A DNA stretch of 64,000 nucleotides, from assembly GCA_029961685.1 (NCBI GenBank), contig JARWKL010000002.1, forward strand, positions 14,786,908-14,850,907, written 5' to 3'. Source of the stretch: Aristolochia californica (lineage: Eukaryota > Streptophyta > Magnoliopsida > Piperales > Aristolochiaceae). Below the pieces are notes generated by a model. That model ran no database searches. It saw nothing but the letters and a program-made list of their open reading frames with translations, and was not told where the DNA came from. The number at the start of each line of letters is the position of its first letter. Within the stretch, counting starts at the first letter, position 1. The position numbers and the translations under genes were made by a program. Shown piece after piece: positions 41,446-52,634 of the stretch.

Positions 41446-41837
41446 TGTTGGGTTCTCTAGCCATGAATTGAGTTGGTCTATCCAAGTGTGGATGACGAGG
41501 AAGAAAGTGTTTTTGGTTTCATAGAATGCCCAATGGTGGTTGGTGAGTTCCGAGAGGAAGGAGAGCAAAGACATTGTTAGATTTGAGCTTTCAAATGAGC
41601 TCCTCCTTAGGCCTTGTGAGAGAGAGAACCTGATCCCATTTACCTGTTGAAATTTCTTGCCTTCATTCATTCCATTCACACCCTTATAAGACCAGGATGT
41701 CCCTTACACAGCCAACGCAAAAGCCATAGTCTTTTTAAGGAAAATTACATCAAATGCAACTAAGTATAAATTCAAAAAATTACATAAGTCACCCTCTATG
41801 TCTACCTGCTACTCTAGATGCTATGGAGTTCATAATA
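41446..41837 (-). repeat. K2 5' LTR
   Basis: TGTTGGGTTCTCTAGCC to GTTCATAATA, with the primer-site complement TCTGATACCACGA (41433-41445) at its inner edge. Confidence 0.85.
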
Positions 41838-41864
41838 GTGTCCGGACTAGGACAACTCCGAAAA

Positions 41865-42874
41865 ATCCGTACTTTTCGTGGTGGTTGATAGATTCTCCAA
41901 GTACGGACATTTTATACTGCTGGCACATCCTTATACAGCAACACAGGTTGCTCAGACTTTCCTGGAGCAGACAGTCTGCTTACATGGCATTCCAGAATCC
42001 ATTGTGAGTCACAGAGATGCAGTTTTCACGAGCACCTTTTGGCAGGAACTATTTCGCTTGAGCGGGACTAGATTGAAGTTCTCCTCCGCCTATCATCCAT
42101 AGACAGACGGGCAGACAGAGGTGGTGAACCGCACCATTGAGATGTATCTACGGTGCTTGGTGGGTGAACGTCTGCAACAATGGGTTCAATGGCTTCCATG
42201 GGCCGAATACTGTTACAACACTTCGTTCCACTCTGCCTTGCAATCCACTCCTTTCCAGGTTATATTTGGCTGGGATCCACCTCGCCTTCTCTCGTACAAC
42301 CCAGGATCCACCGCATGGACGCGATTGATCAGGCACTCATGGACCGGGATCTACTACTACAGAATATCATAGAATGGTTATGTCGCACCCAAGCTTGGAT
42401 GAAGGATGTCTACGACAAAGGCCACCATGAGGTCTCTTTTGAGGTTGGGGAGTATGTGTGGCTAGGGTTCCAGCCCTACCGTCAGCAATCTCTTCCGGGA
42501 CCTCCACGTCATAAGCTCTCTCCCCGATTTTTTGGGCCGTTTGCCATTCTTCGATGCATGGAACCGGTCGCCTATCAACTCAAATTATTGGACACAGCCA
42601 AAATTCATGATGTGTTTCATGTCTCTATTTTGAAGCCACATTCCGGGGTGCAGCCTACATCCGCTCTATTCCTACCACCGGTTGATCATGGCGAGGTTGT
42701 TCTTAACCCATCCGCGATGTTACGCGAGCGGCTGACCAATGACCTTTGGGAGATTCTCGTTCAGTGGACAGACACTGACCCTGACGCTGCCACATGGGAA
42801 CGTGTCGACATCTTCAAACAGGTCTACCCAGCTTTTGAGCTTGAGGACAAGCTCTTTCTCTATGGGGAGGCAGA
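41865..42874 (+). pseudogene. F upstream copy: integrase C-terminal half and chromodomain
   Basis: Begins within KSVLFVVVDRFSKYGHFILL and continues IPESIVSHRDAVFTSTFWQE, TDGQTEVVNRTIEMYLRCLV, IHDVFHVSILKPHSGVQPTS and ILVQWTDTDPDAATWERVDI. A stop replaces Gln before TDGQ and there is a frameshift near 42310. Confidence 0.9.
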
Positions 42875-43737
42875 TGTTGAGGACTCAATAGCACACCGAA
42901 TCACACAACGAAGGAGGCAACAACAACTCACTCAATAGGATTTATTTCTTATATTGTTTTAAGTAGGATTTATTTCTAATTACTTTTATATGTAGGGGCA
43001 TTATGGGGAATTATTGTAACCCTAACCCTAAAACTCCATGACGTGATCTATTTAAGGGAAAGGAAAGAATGAAATAGGTGAACTTTGAGATTTTAGAATA
43101 ACCTAGTGTAAACAGGTTCAGATCACCTCTTGATCTCGAGTTTAGGGTTTAATCCAAAAATCCAACCTATCCTTCACCCTCCATTGCCATCCATCTTCAC
43201 CCAACTTCCTCCATCATCATCCATACTAAGAAGAGGAGCTTCCTGCCCCTTTTTCGAGCCCAAAGAGGAGGTTTGTCCTCCTCGGCAGCAGCAGCAAGAA
43301 GGACCTCAATTCCACCCTTATCGAACAGAAAAGTGAGGATCTTCATCCTCAGATCTTGAGCAATCCCGGTGCAACGTGGGAGCTAATCACAGCAGCAAAG
43401 AAGAGGTAATAATCTATCCCAAACTCATGTTTCAAGTTAATTAAGAAAGAAGGATTGCACTCTTAGCTAGAGCAGCAACAAAGAGGGCCAAACCCTCTTT
43501 GTTGTGAACAAGAAAAGAGAGCAGCTTGCTCTAGGAAGCTCAGTGTTGCTATGGGGTATCCTACCTATCACAGCAACTCGTTAGGACCATCAAAAGAAGA
43601 GCTTTCCACCTGGCCGGGCACTAGTCAAAGAGAAAGACTCATATACAGACCCTTGACGTGAAGTGAGCTTAAATTCTGAGTGCTCGAGTCTCAAGTTCCA
43701 CGTCGTGTTACTCGATCCATGACCCTGGACCGTAACA
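42875..43737 (+). repeat. LTR F1, shared middle LTR
   Basis: 863 bp, TGTTGAGGACTC to GACCGTAACA. PPT TATGGGGAGGCAGA (42861-42874) precedes it and primer site ACTTGGTATCAGAGC (43738-43752) follows. Telo-box-like AACCCTAACCCTAAA at 43018-43032. Confidence 0.9.
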
Positions 43738-44770
43738 ACTTGGTATCAGAGCAGGGTAACATAGGAGATAATATCAGCAATGCAGAAATCCAAATCAGGA
43801 CACAAAAGATAGAAGATAGCCTTAAAACAACACAACCAGTGTTGGGGAAGCTTTGTGGTTTGGAAGAAGAGATGAGTCGTGTCATCAGCATGCTAACGGA
43901 GTTGAGGGCAGAGAGACATCAGAGTCCAGAGGTGAGAGAGGTTGCTCAACCATATCACAGAAGAGGGGAGCAGTAGCCTGGGCGCACTGCTGTCCAAGGA
44001 CCCCAGCATGGAGGCACAGTTCCAAGGTACACCAAGTTAGAGTTTCCCTCTTTCAATGGTTCAGTTGATCCCTTAATTTGGTTGCATAGATGTGAAAAAA
44101 AAAATTGAACCAAGGGACTACTGAATGGGATAAGGTGTAACTAGCCTCGTTCCATATGATAGATTAAGCCATGTTATGGATTACTCAAGTAGAGAAAGAG
44201 AGACTAGAGATGACTTGGGGAGAATTTAAAAATCTATCCACATTTAGATTTGGCCCTCCCGCCAACAGCAACCCCCTGAGAGAGTTAGTCCTATTGCAAC
44301 AAATTGGTTCGGTGGAACAATATCAAAAACTATTCCAGGAAAAGTTGGCTCGTGCTGGTGAGAGGGTATTGGTTGACCAATAGGTCTCCCTATTCACAGC
44401 GGGTCTCAATGAGTATTTATGGCTAGAGGTAGAACTCCTTATGCCTACGGATTTAGCTCATGCAATGAATATGGCACGAGCAATGGAACAACGACAACAG
44501 TTGCAGCAATGTAAGCCAGGTTGGTCGGGTGAGAGGAACACTTCCTCCATGTGGCAAGGGCGCCGCTATACTTCATCTCAGGGAGCATCTCCAGTAGCCC
44601 CATCCAGACACACTCCGACTACGACTCGGGTAGCCGATCCCCGCCCTGGTATTCGCCTACCGAGTTTTATAAAAAAATTAACGAGTGCGAAGATGGCAGA
44701 AAGGTGGTCCAAAAATTTATGTTATAACTGCGATGAGAAGTATCAGGTAGGACACCAATGTAAATGATTA
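43738..44770 (+). pseudogene. F gag with zinc knuckle
   Basis: After the PBS: NISNAEIQIRTQKIEDSLKT, VPRYTKLEFPSFNGSVDPLI, YQKLFQEKLARAGERVLVDQ and the knuckle CYNCDEKYQVGHQC (44720-44761). Frameshifts near 43975 and 44100 and a stop at 44382 break it. Confidence 0.88.
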
Positions 44771-44782
44771 TTTTGGCTCGAG

Positions 44783-45940
44783 GTGGAGGATTCAGAGGAA
44801 TCAGAGGATATTATCGAGGAGGAACCACCGGAGATATCCTTGCATGCTATTACTGGCCAGAAATCACCTAATACAATGCAAGTCCGAGCTCATGTCATCG
44901 ACCGAGAACTGGTGGGACTAGTCGACTCGGGGAGTACACACAATTTTTTGAGTTTGACAGCCACACAGCATCTCCAGCTTCATATACACACTCATGCGAC
45001 AGCCACCATCTTAGTGGCCAATGGCGAGAAGGTCCCTAGCTATGGGATTAGTAAGGCGGTAACTTTTTTCATTGGCTCTACTTCGTTTAATGCTGAATTT
45101 TTTGTTATTCCTCTGGCGGGATTTGATATGGTATTAGGCATTAAATGGTTACAAACGTTGGTGCCTATTTTGTGGAACTTTTTGGCTTTAACCATGAGCT
45201 TTGATTTGGCCGGGAGTCGGGTGCTCTTGCTGGGCTGTCAGGTGGACAGGGCCCACCTCATGCACACTTTGCAGACACAGGAACAGCCTGACAGTACTAG
45301 TGAGGGTCTAGTTGAGGAGTTCTCTGACCTCTTCCAGGAGCCTTTGGGTTTGCCTCCCCTGAGGCACTGTGACCACAAGATCTATCTGAAACCAGGATCT
45401 GAGGTAGTGGTCGTGCGACCGTACCGTTACCCACACCTTCAGAAGGACGAGATAGAGCGTCAGTGCCAGGAGATGATGAAACAGGGTCTTATTCATCCCA
45501 GTCGCTCCCCGTTCTCTTCACCTGTCTTACTTGTGAAGAAACATGATGGGACATGGAGGTTCTGCATGGATTATCGGGAGTTGAACGTGCAGACAGTAAA
45601 TGACAACTTTTTGATTCTAGTAGTGGATGAGCTCCTGGATGAGCTACATGGGTCTTGGTTATTCACTAAACTCGACCTCCGTTCGGGATACCATCAGGTC
45701 CAGATTCACCCCTCTGATATCGAGAAGACGGCGTTCCACACGCACCATGGCCACTTTGAGTTCATCGTCATGTCGTTCGGGTTATCCAATGCACCCTCCA
45801 CTTTTCAAGCTTTGATGAACGTGGTATTTAGCCCCTATCTTCAAAAACTTGTTCTTTTATTTTTTTATGATATTTTGATATATAGCAAGTCGATTGAGGA
45901 GTACTTGGCACATTTGAGGATTGTTTTCGACTTGTTATGA
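44783..45940 (+). pseudogene. F protease and reverse transcriptase
   Basis: A 385-codon open frame. Protease LVGLVDSGSTHNFLSLTATQ has an intact DSGS near residue 50 and FDMVLGIKWL closes it. RT follows: YRYPHLQKDEIERQCQEMMK, TWRFCMDYRELNVQTVNDNF, LFTKLDLRSGYHQVQIHPSD. The catalytic box reads [11 protein letters not shown], where the family has FFDDIL, so the first of the paired Asp is Tyr. A stop ends the frame in the thumb. Confidence 0.9.
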
Positions 45941-46786
45941 GCACATCAGCTCTATTTGAAACATTCCAAGTGCTCTTTAGCAGCTTCACATGTGGGGTAT
46001 CTGGGACACATTTTCTCACATGAGGGGGTTACGGTGGATCCCGAGAAGATCCGAGCTATTCATGAGTGGCCGCAGCCACAGTCGTTTTCTGCATTACGGG
46101 GTTTTTTGGGTCTTTTGGGCTACTACCGCAAATTTATTCAGAACTATGGGCCTGTGGCAGCACCATTGACCAATCTACTCAAGAAAAATTCCTTTATTTA
46201 GAATGAGGAGGCCACCAAGTCGTTTGTGGCACTCAAAGCTTCCCTCGCATCCGTGCCAGTATTACAACTTCCCAACTTTGACGAATTGTTCGTGGTAGAG
46301 TGCGACGCTTCAGGCGTGGGCATTGGGGCCGTTTTACAGCAGTTGGGCCATCCTATTGCGTATTTTAGTAGACACTTGGCAGTCCATCATCACAAACTGG
46401 CAACCTATGAGCGCGAATTGATTGGGTTGTCCAAGGCGGTCCAAAATTGGAGGCCTTATCTCTGGGGCCGGGCTTTTCTCATACGCACAGATCACTACAG
46501 CCTTAAATTCCTACTAGAACAATGTTTGACGACGTCGCCACAGCAGCACTGGATCAGTAAGTTGTTGGGGTTTGACTTCTCAGTGGAATATCATTTGGGG
46601 AGATTAAATAAGGTGGCAGATGCCTTGTCATGGTGTTTTGAGGATCAACAGTTGGTCTATTCGATCAGCCAGCTTAGATTTCTCATTCTGGACTTGGTGA
46701 GAGACGCACATGCCACTGACCCTGCACTGCAGAAACTGTATCAGAAGATTTCGGAAGGGACAATGAATTTGAAGTGGTCCATCTAG
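45941..46786 (+). pseudogene. F RT end and RNase H
   Basis: After a stop: HVGYLGHIFSHEGVTVDPEK, LGLLGYYRKFIQNYGPVAAP, VVECDASGVGIGAVLQQLGH and ATYERELIGLSKAVQNWRPY, a nearly complete RNase H. A stop follows SFI at 46199. Confidence 0.9.
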
Positions 46787-47635
46787 GATTCACTTATTTA
46801 TTACAAGCAGCGGCTTTTCCCTCCACCCGAGTCCGAGTTGATTCCAGCTATTCTCTCGGCCTACCATGGCAGTACACACGAGGGGATACAGAAGACCTTG
46901 CACAGAATTCGAACTGATTTTTACTTGCAAGCCATGAAACCCTCTATTGTGACTGATGTGGGCGACTGTCAAGTCTGCCAAGGCAACAAAGCCAAGCACT
47001 TGAGTCCAGCCGGTCTACTCCAGCCTCTGGCCCTTCCTATGCAGGTTTGGACCGACATTTCGATGGATTTTGTGGAAGGTCTACCCCTGTCCTCAGAAAA
47101 ATCCGTACTTTTCGTGGTGGTTGATAGATTCCCCAAATACGGACATTTTATACCACTAGCCCATCCTTATACAGCAACACAGGTTGCTCAAACTTTCCTG
47201 GAGCAGATAGTCCGCTTACATGGCATTCCAGAATCCATTGTGAGTGACAGCGATGTAGTTTTCACGAGCACCTTTTGGTGGGAAATTTTTCGCTTGAGTG
47301 GGACTAAATTGAAGTTCTCCTCCGCCTATCATCCATAGATGGACGGTCAGACAGAGGTGGTGAACCACACCATCGAGATGTATCTACGGTGCTTGGTGGG
47401 TGATCGTCCGCAGCAATGGGTTCAATGGCTTCCATGGGCCGAATACTGTTACAACACTTCGTTCCACTTTGCCTTGCAATCCACTCCTTTCCGGGTTATA
47501 TATGGCCGGGATCCACCTCGCCTTCTCTTGTACAACCCATGGTCCAACCGTATGGACGCAATTGATCAGGCACTCATGGACCGGGATCTACTGCTACAGA
47601 ATATCACAGAACGGCTATGATGCGCCCAAGCTCGG
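46787..47635 (+). pseudogene. F integrase
   Basis: Zinc region HGSTHEGIQKTLHRIRTDFY and CQVCQGNKAKHLSPAGLLQP; core WTDISMDFVEGLPLSSEKSV, SIVSDSDVVFTSTFWWEIFR and GQTEVVNHTIEM, giving the D, D, E triad. A stop interrupts AYHP-stop at 47336 and another follows near 47620. Confidence 0.9.
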
Positions 47636-48111
47636 ATGAAGGATGTCTATGACAAAGGCCATCGTGAGGTCTCTTTTGAGGTTGGGGAGTATGTGTGGCT
47701 ACGGCTCCAGCCCTACCGTCAACAGTCTCTTGCGGGACCTCCACGTCATAAGCTCTCTCCCCGATTTTTTGGGCCATTTCCCATTCTTCGAAGCGTGGGA
47801 CCAGTCGCCTATCAACTCAATTTTCTGGACACGGCCAAAATTCATGATGTGTTTCATGTCTCTATTTTGAAGCCACATTCTGGGGCGCAGCCTACATCCG
47901 CTCCATTCCTACCACCGGTTGATCATGGCGAGGTTATTCTTAACCCAATCGCAATGTTACGCGTGCGGCTAACCAATGACCATTGGGAGATTCTCGTTCA
48001 GTGGACGGACACTGACCCCAACGCTGCCACATGGGAACGTGTCGACATCTTCAAACAGGTCTACCCAGCTTTTGAGCTTGAGGACAAGCTCTTTCTCTAT
48101 GGGGAGGCAGA
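47636..48111 (+). pseudogene. F integrase C-terminus and chromodomain
   Basis: Open frame MKDVYDKGHREVSFEVGEYV to the PPT and on into the LTR. LSPRFFGPFPILRSVGPVAY, IHDVFHVSILKPHSGAQPTS and HWEILVQWTDTDPNAATWER give the typical SH3-like and chromodomain tail that can direct integration to chromatin. Confidence 0.9.
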
Positions 48112-49887
48112 TGTTGAGGACTCAATAGCACACCGAGTCACACAACGAAGGAGGCAACAACAACTCACTCAATAGGATTTATTTCTTATATTGTTTTAAG
48201 TAGGAGTTATTTCTAATTACTTTTATATGTAGGGGCATTATGGGGAATTATTGTAACCCTAACCCTAAAACTCCATGACATGATCTATTTAAGGGAAAGG
48301 AATGAATGAAATAGGTAAGCTTGATATTTTAGAATAACCTAGTGTAAACAGGTTGAGATCACCTCTTGATCTCGAGTTTAGAGTTTACTCCAAAAATCCA
48401 ACCTATCCTTCACTCTCCATTGCCATCCATCTTTACCCAACTTCCTCCATCATCATCCATACTAAGAAGAGAAGCTTCCTGCCCCTTTTCCGAGCCCAAA
48501 TAGGTTTGTCCTCCTTCTCAGCAGCAGCAACAAGAGGGGCCTCAATTCTTCCCTTATCGAGCAGAAAAGTGAGGATCTTCATCCTCAGATCTTGAGCAAT
48601 CCTGGTGCAACGTGGGAGCTGATCACAACAGCAAAGAAGAGGTAATAATCTATCCCAAACTTGTGTTTCAAGTTAATTCAGAAAGAAGGATTGCACTCTT
48701 AGCTAGAGCAGCAACAAAGAGGAGCAAACCCTCTTTGCCGTGAGCAAGAAAAGAGAGTAGCTTGCTCTAGGAAGCTCAGCGTTGTTGTGGGGTATCCTAC
48801 CTATCACAGCAACTCGTTAGGACCATCAAAAGAAGAGATTTTGTTACGGTCCCGGGTCATGGATCGAGTAACACGGCGTGGGATTTGTGAATCCAGCACT
48901 CAGAATTTACTCACTTCACGTCAAGGGTCTGTGTATGAGTATTTCTCCTTAACCAATGCTTGGCCAGGAGGAAAGATCCTCTTTTGAGGGTCCTACCGAG
49001 TTGTTGTGCTAGGTAGAAGACCCCACAGCAATGCTGACCTTGCTAGAGCAAGGTGCTCTCTTTTCTTGGTCACGGCAAAGAGGGTTTGGCCCTCTTTGTT
49101 GCTGCTCTAGCTAAGAATGCAATCCTTCTTTCTTAAATAACTTGAAACACGAGTTTGGGATAGATTAATACCTCTTCTTTGATGCTATGATCAGCTCCCA
49201 CGTTGCACCAGGAATTGCTCAAGATTTGAGGATAAAAATCCTCACTTTGCTGCTTGGTAAGGGAGGAATTGGGCCTCTCTTGCTGTTGCTGCCGAGAAGG
49301 AGGATAGACCTCCTCTTTGGGCTCGGAAAAGGGGCAGGAAGCTCCTTTTCTTAGTAGGGATGATGGTGGATGTATTTGGGTGAAGATGGATGGCAATGGA
49401 GGGTGAATGATAGGTTGGATTTTTGGAGTAAACCCTAAACTCGGGATCAAGAGGTGATCCCAACCTATTTAGACTAGGTTATTCTAAAATCTCAAAGCTT
49501 ACCTATTTCATTCATACCTATCCCTTAAATAGGGAGTTTTAGGGTTAGGGTTACAATAATTCCCCATAATGCCCTTACATAAAAAGTAATTAGAAATAAC
49601 TCCTACTTAAAACAATATAAGAAATAAATCCTACTTAAAACAATATTAGAAATAAATCCTACTCAAAGAAATATAAGAATTAAATCCTATTGAGTGAGTT
49701 CTTGTTGTCTTCTTCGTTGTGTGACTCGGTGTGCTATTGAGTCCACAACAGCTTCCCTCCTGGCCGAGCACTAGTCAAAGAGAAAGACTCATATACAGAC
49801 CCTTGACGTAAAGTGAGCTTAAATTCTGAGTGCTGGAGTCTCAAGTTCCACGCCGTGTTACTCGATCCATGACCTGGGATCATAACA
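48112..49887 (+). repeat. LTR F2 (3'), interrupted by F3
   Basis: Parts 48112-48841 and 49751-49887 join into about 862 bp and match LTR F1. Telo-box-like AACCCTAACCCTAAA at 48255-48269. Confidence 0.9.
48842..49750 (-). repeat. Solo LTR F3 inside LTR F2, opposite orientation
   Basis: 909 bp from TGTTACGGTCC to GTCCACAACA, inverted relative to its host LTR. Flanks GATTT and GCTTC each differ by one base from the GCTTT expected from LTR F1, consistent with a decayed target duplication. Confidence 0.85.
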
Positions 49888-50838
49888 AAGTGTGATATTT
49901 TTCTGATATATCAACTCAAAAAGTGACACAAAACAATGGGCATAAATTCGGATTTTTCAATACAATAGAATACCTGCAAGACCTTTGTTTTTCCAATTTG
50001 AATATATCTTTAAATAAAAATCAGATTGACTTGAAATTTTCTTTTTATGAAACTAGAATTAAATACCTTTCATCAAAGTATAAATTCACTTCATAAAATA
50101 TAATTATCAGAAGATAAATAATCTTATAGATTTTGGTCTCTGTCATCTGGCTGCACTCAGTATTGTTTCTCCTTTTTTTTCCAGGATGACAATTGACTTG
50201 TCCAAGATCAATATCTCCTTATAAAAAACTCAAATAGAGAATTGGTTTAATAGGTAAGAAAATATACTTAAAGATATTTCTTTTTATATATAATTCTCCA
50301 TATAAAGTCTCGTTCTTGATAGCATAAAATACCTCAGAAGTTGAAGTTGTTTGCTGCTTCTCTAACTTCTTTTCTTATCTGACCATTGCTACTTCAAATA
50401 CTGATTTCCCTTTGTAGATAACTCAGATCTAAAATTGGTTTAATAGGTAAGAGAATACACTTACAGATATTTCTTTTGATATAAATTTCTCCATATAAAG
50501 TCTTGTTCTTGATAGCATAAAATACCTCGGAAAATGAAGCTTTCAACTGCTGCTCAAACCTCTTTTGCAATCCAACTTTCGCTCATTCAAATATAGGTAT
50601 CTCTCTGTAGATAACTCCGATTGGAAAAAATAATTTTTCCTTGGAAAGTAGACTCAAATATCTTTCCATCAAAATAAAACTTGCAATGTTAAAATCTCAC
50701 TATATAGGTGAAAAATGCAACGAAATATACAGGTATAGGGACTAAAAAAAATAACTACGAACCTAGACTTAGGGTTTAAGGTTTAGAGAAAATGATCTAA
50801 TTATCTCTATCGGTTGACTAAGTCAACTCATAGAACCT
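49888..50838 (-). other. Copia B leader, inverted copy
   Basis: Reverse complement of the leader at 29336-30099 plus 33247-33440, without the C2 insertion, with the same repeated segments (50290-50440 and 50460-50640). No coding sequence. Confidence 0.75.
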
Positions 50839-50850
50839 GCTCTGATACCA

Positions 50851-51234
50851 TGTTGAATTTTATGGTAAAGAGAAAAAGCTTCATTAACTTATTATAATCA
50901 GAGTACATGAACCTCTATTTATAATAGAGGAACGTTGTAGAGTCCAATTACAATAAGACTACCTTTGTCCTAATTACACCCTAACTCTAACACTTAAAGA
51001 TAACTCCTAGCATAATTAAATAACTTAATATATATAAAAGACAAACATAACTCAAGTTAGAACTCTTCTAGGACGTGACCATAAGATAAAGATGCCTTCG
51101 TGAGTCCTTGATCTTCCAACTTAAGTGATAAGGATGCCAGGTCGTCATAATCCTGGTGGGTCTTACTTCTTATGTCCTTGGGCCCATCTTGTGCGCTTTC
51201 CATGGTCGTGTGGGCTTGGGCCTATCTTCCAACA
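50851..51234 (-). repeat. LTR B, inverted (unit 1)
   Basis: Plus-strand TGTTGAATTTTATGG to CTATCTTCCAACA. Primer-site complement GCTCTGATACCA at 50839-50850 lies on its inner side. Confidence 0.88.
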
Positions 51235-51590
51235 CCCACACGACCAAGGAAGACCCACATATCTAAGAGTATTATAAGATGGGTCACATGACCAAGGAAG
51301 GCCCACAAGATGGGCCCAAGCACATAAGAAGTAGGACCCACCATGATAACCACAAGCTGCCATCTTTATCTTATGGTCACGTCCTAGAAGAGTTCTAGTT
51401 TGAGTTATGTTTGTCTTTTATTTATATTGAGCTATTTAATTATGGTAAGGTTTATCCTTAAGTGTTAGAGTTTGGGTGTAATTAGGACAAAGGTAGTTTT
51501 ATTGTAATAGGAATCTACTAACTTCTTCTATTATAAATAGAGGTTCATGTACTCTGATTATAAGAAGTTAATAAAGCCAATGAAGTATTT
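51235..51590 (+). repeat. LTR B, direct (unit 1), both ends clipped
   Basis: It starts CCCACACGACC, lacking the first 20 bases of the LTR, directly after the inverted copy, so the pair forms a hairpin with arms of about 350 bp and a loop of about 20 nt. The terminal AAATTCAACA is also missing, and copia integrase follows. Confidence 0.8.
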
Positions 51591-51708
51591 CTCTTTTTAT
51601 TGTGAGCAAAGAATTTTTCATCAAATATCATGTGTCTACACTCCACAGCAAAAAGGAGTTGCTAAAAGGAAAAATGTAGCACTTGTTTGAAGTTGCCACA
51701 TCTCTCTT
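51591..51708 (+). pseudogene. Copia integrase scrap (unit 1)
   Basis: Reads FHQISCVYTPQQKGVAKRKN, the C-terminal part of a copia integrase core. It may be the continuation of copia M integrase, which stops at 17423. LTR A follows. Confidence 0.8.
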
Positions 51709-52286
51709 TGGTTACAATGTGGGACCCATCATGAGGATGTGGGATGCCAAGAAGAGTCCTCACCCAAGCTAGCACGAGTTAAGAAGATAAGAAGCAAAAG
51801 CTGAAATGAGTTGGAAGACTTGAAGATTAAGTGCGACCCACAAAGATAACACGAGCTGGTAATCTTATCAATATGAGCTGGAAGATCATGTGGGACCCTC
51901 AAGGATAAGGCCATGAGCTACCCTCCTCCCTTATGTCCACGTTATTGAAGAAGAGTTCTAGTTCAACTTATATTAGACCTTTAGTAGATTGTGTTATCTT
52001 TTCATGATAGACTTATCTTAGAGAGTTAGAGTTTGAATGTAATTAGGAGATTGAAAGGTTAATTGTATAAGGACTATAATTTCTTCTACTATAAATAGAG
52101 GTGTTGTAATTCGGAATTAATCAAGTTACACAATTCATTCTTGAGTAAATCTCCCTCTCTTTGCTTGGCAAACATCTCTCTTTTCCTCTTCTCTTCTCTC
52201 TAGTTGAGAACTCCTCTTCCCTTTTCTTCTTTTTCTTTCTCCCTTCTCTTCCTCGAAATATTGAAAAGGGGATCCTAAATTCAACA
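51709..52286 (+). repeat. LTR A (unit 1)
   Basis: 578 bp, TGGTTACAATGTGGG to AAATTCAACA, with TATAAATAG at 52090-52098. PBS TGGTATCACA follows. Confidence 0.88.
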
Positions 52287-52315
52287 TGGTATCACAACAT
52301 TAAATTTAGGATCCC
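52269..52315 (+). promoter_or_regulatory. Primer site in a 13-bp inverted repeat (unit 1)
   Basis: Arms GGGATCCTAAATT (52269-52281) and AATTTAGGATCCC (52303-52315) flank the LTR end and PBS. The same feature is at 54621-54667. Confidence 0.7.
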
Positions 52316-52634
52316 TCGTCAAAAATGAATGCTCTAAAGAAGATATGATCAACACCACTCAAAGAAGGCTCTTTTGTGAAGAAAGATCACAAACCGTGAA
52401 ATAAGTTCTTCATTTTTTTATTACTTCATGTTACTGGTTTCCGAATTTAGAAGATGATTTAAAGATGAGTATATGAATGTTTTTCATCTTATGATATTGT
52501 GGATATGCATGCCTCTCCATCTAGAAGAAGCTTTCAAAACAGTTTTATCAGTTTCGAATTTCTGTTAACCGAAACTAGTCCATGATCAGATTTTGAAAAA
52601 AAAATTGTGGGAACCAGAGTCCACTGATCAGATT
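52316..52634 (+). other. Copia A leader (unit 1)
   Basis: Non-coding apart from short frames; identical in layout to 54668-54985. It breaks off at CTGAT where unit 2 begins. Confidence 0.6.

Larger units (their letters stand above)
33948..41837 (-). mobile_element. Chromovirus K2 with nested element L
   Basis: Same family as K1. LTRs of 409 and 392 bp, flanks ATGTC (33943-33947) and GTGTC (41838-41842) as a target duplication with one change. Gag to chromodomain are present on the minus strand but broken; integrase is split by L (35126-38018). Confidence 0.88.
41843..49887 (+). mobile_element. Chromovirus F tandem array: pol end, LTR, full interior, LTR
   Basis: The order is integrase-chromodomain (41865-42874), LTR F1, gag to chromodomain (43738-48111), LTR F2. 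The first pol end is a close duplicate of 47090-48111, so two interiors share the middle LTR. The left end is truncated in integrase, next to K2. The right end (49887) abuts the inverted copia B leader. Confidence 0.85.

Noticed and set aside
43018..43034. Interstitial telomere or chromosome end
   Set aside because: Only two repeat units, and the same motif sits at the same place in four LTR F copies, so it is an LTR feature.
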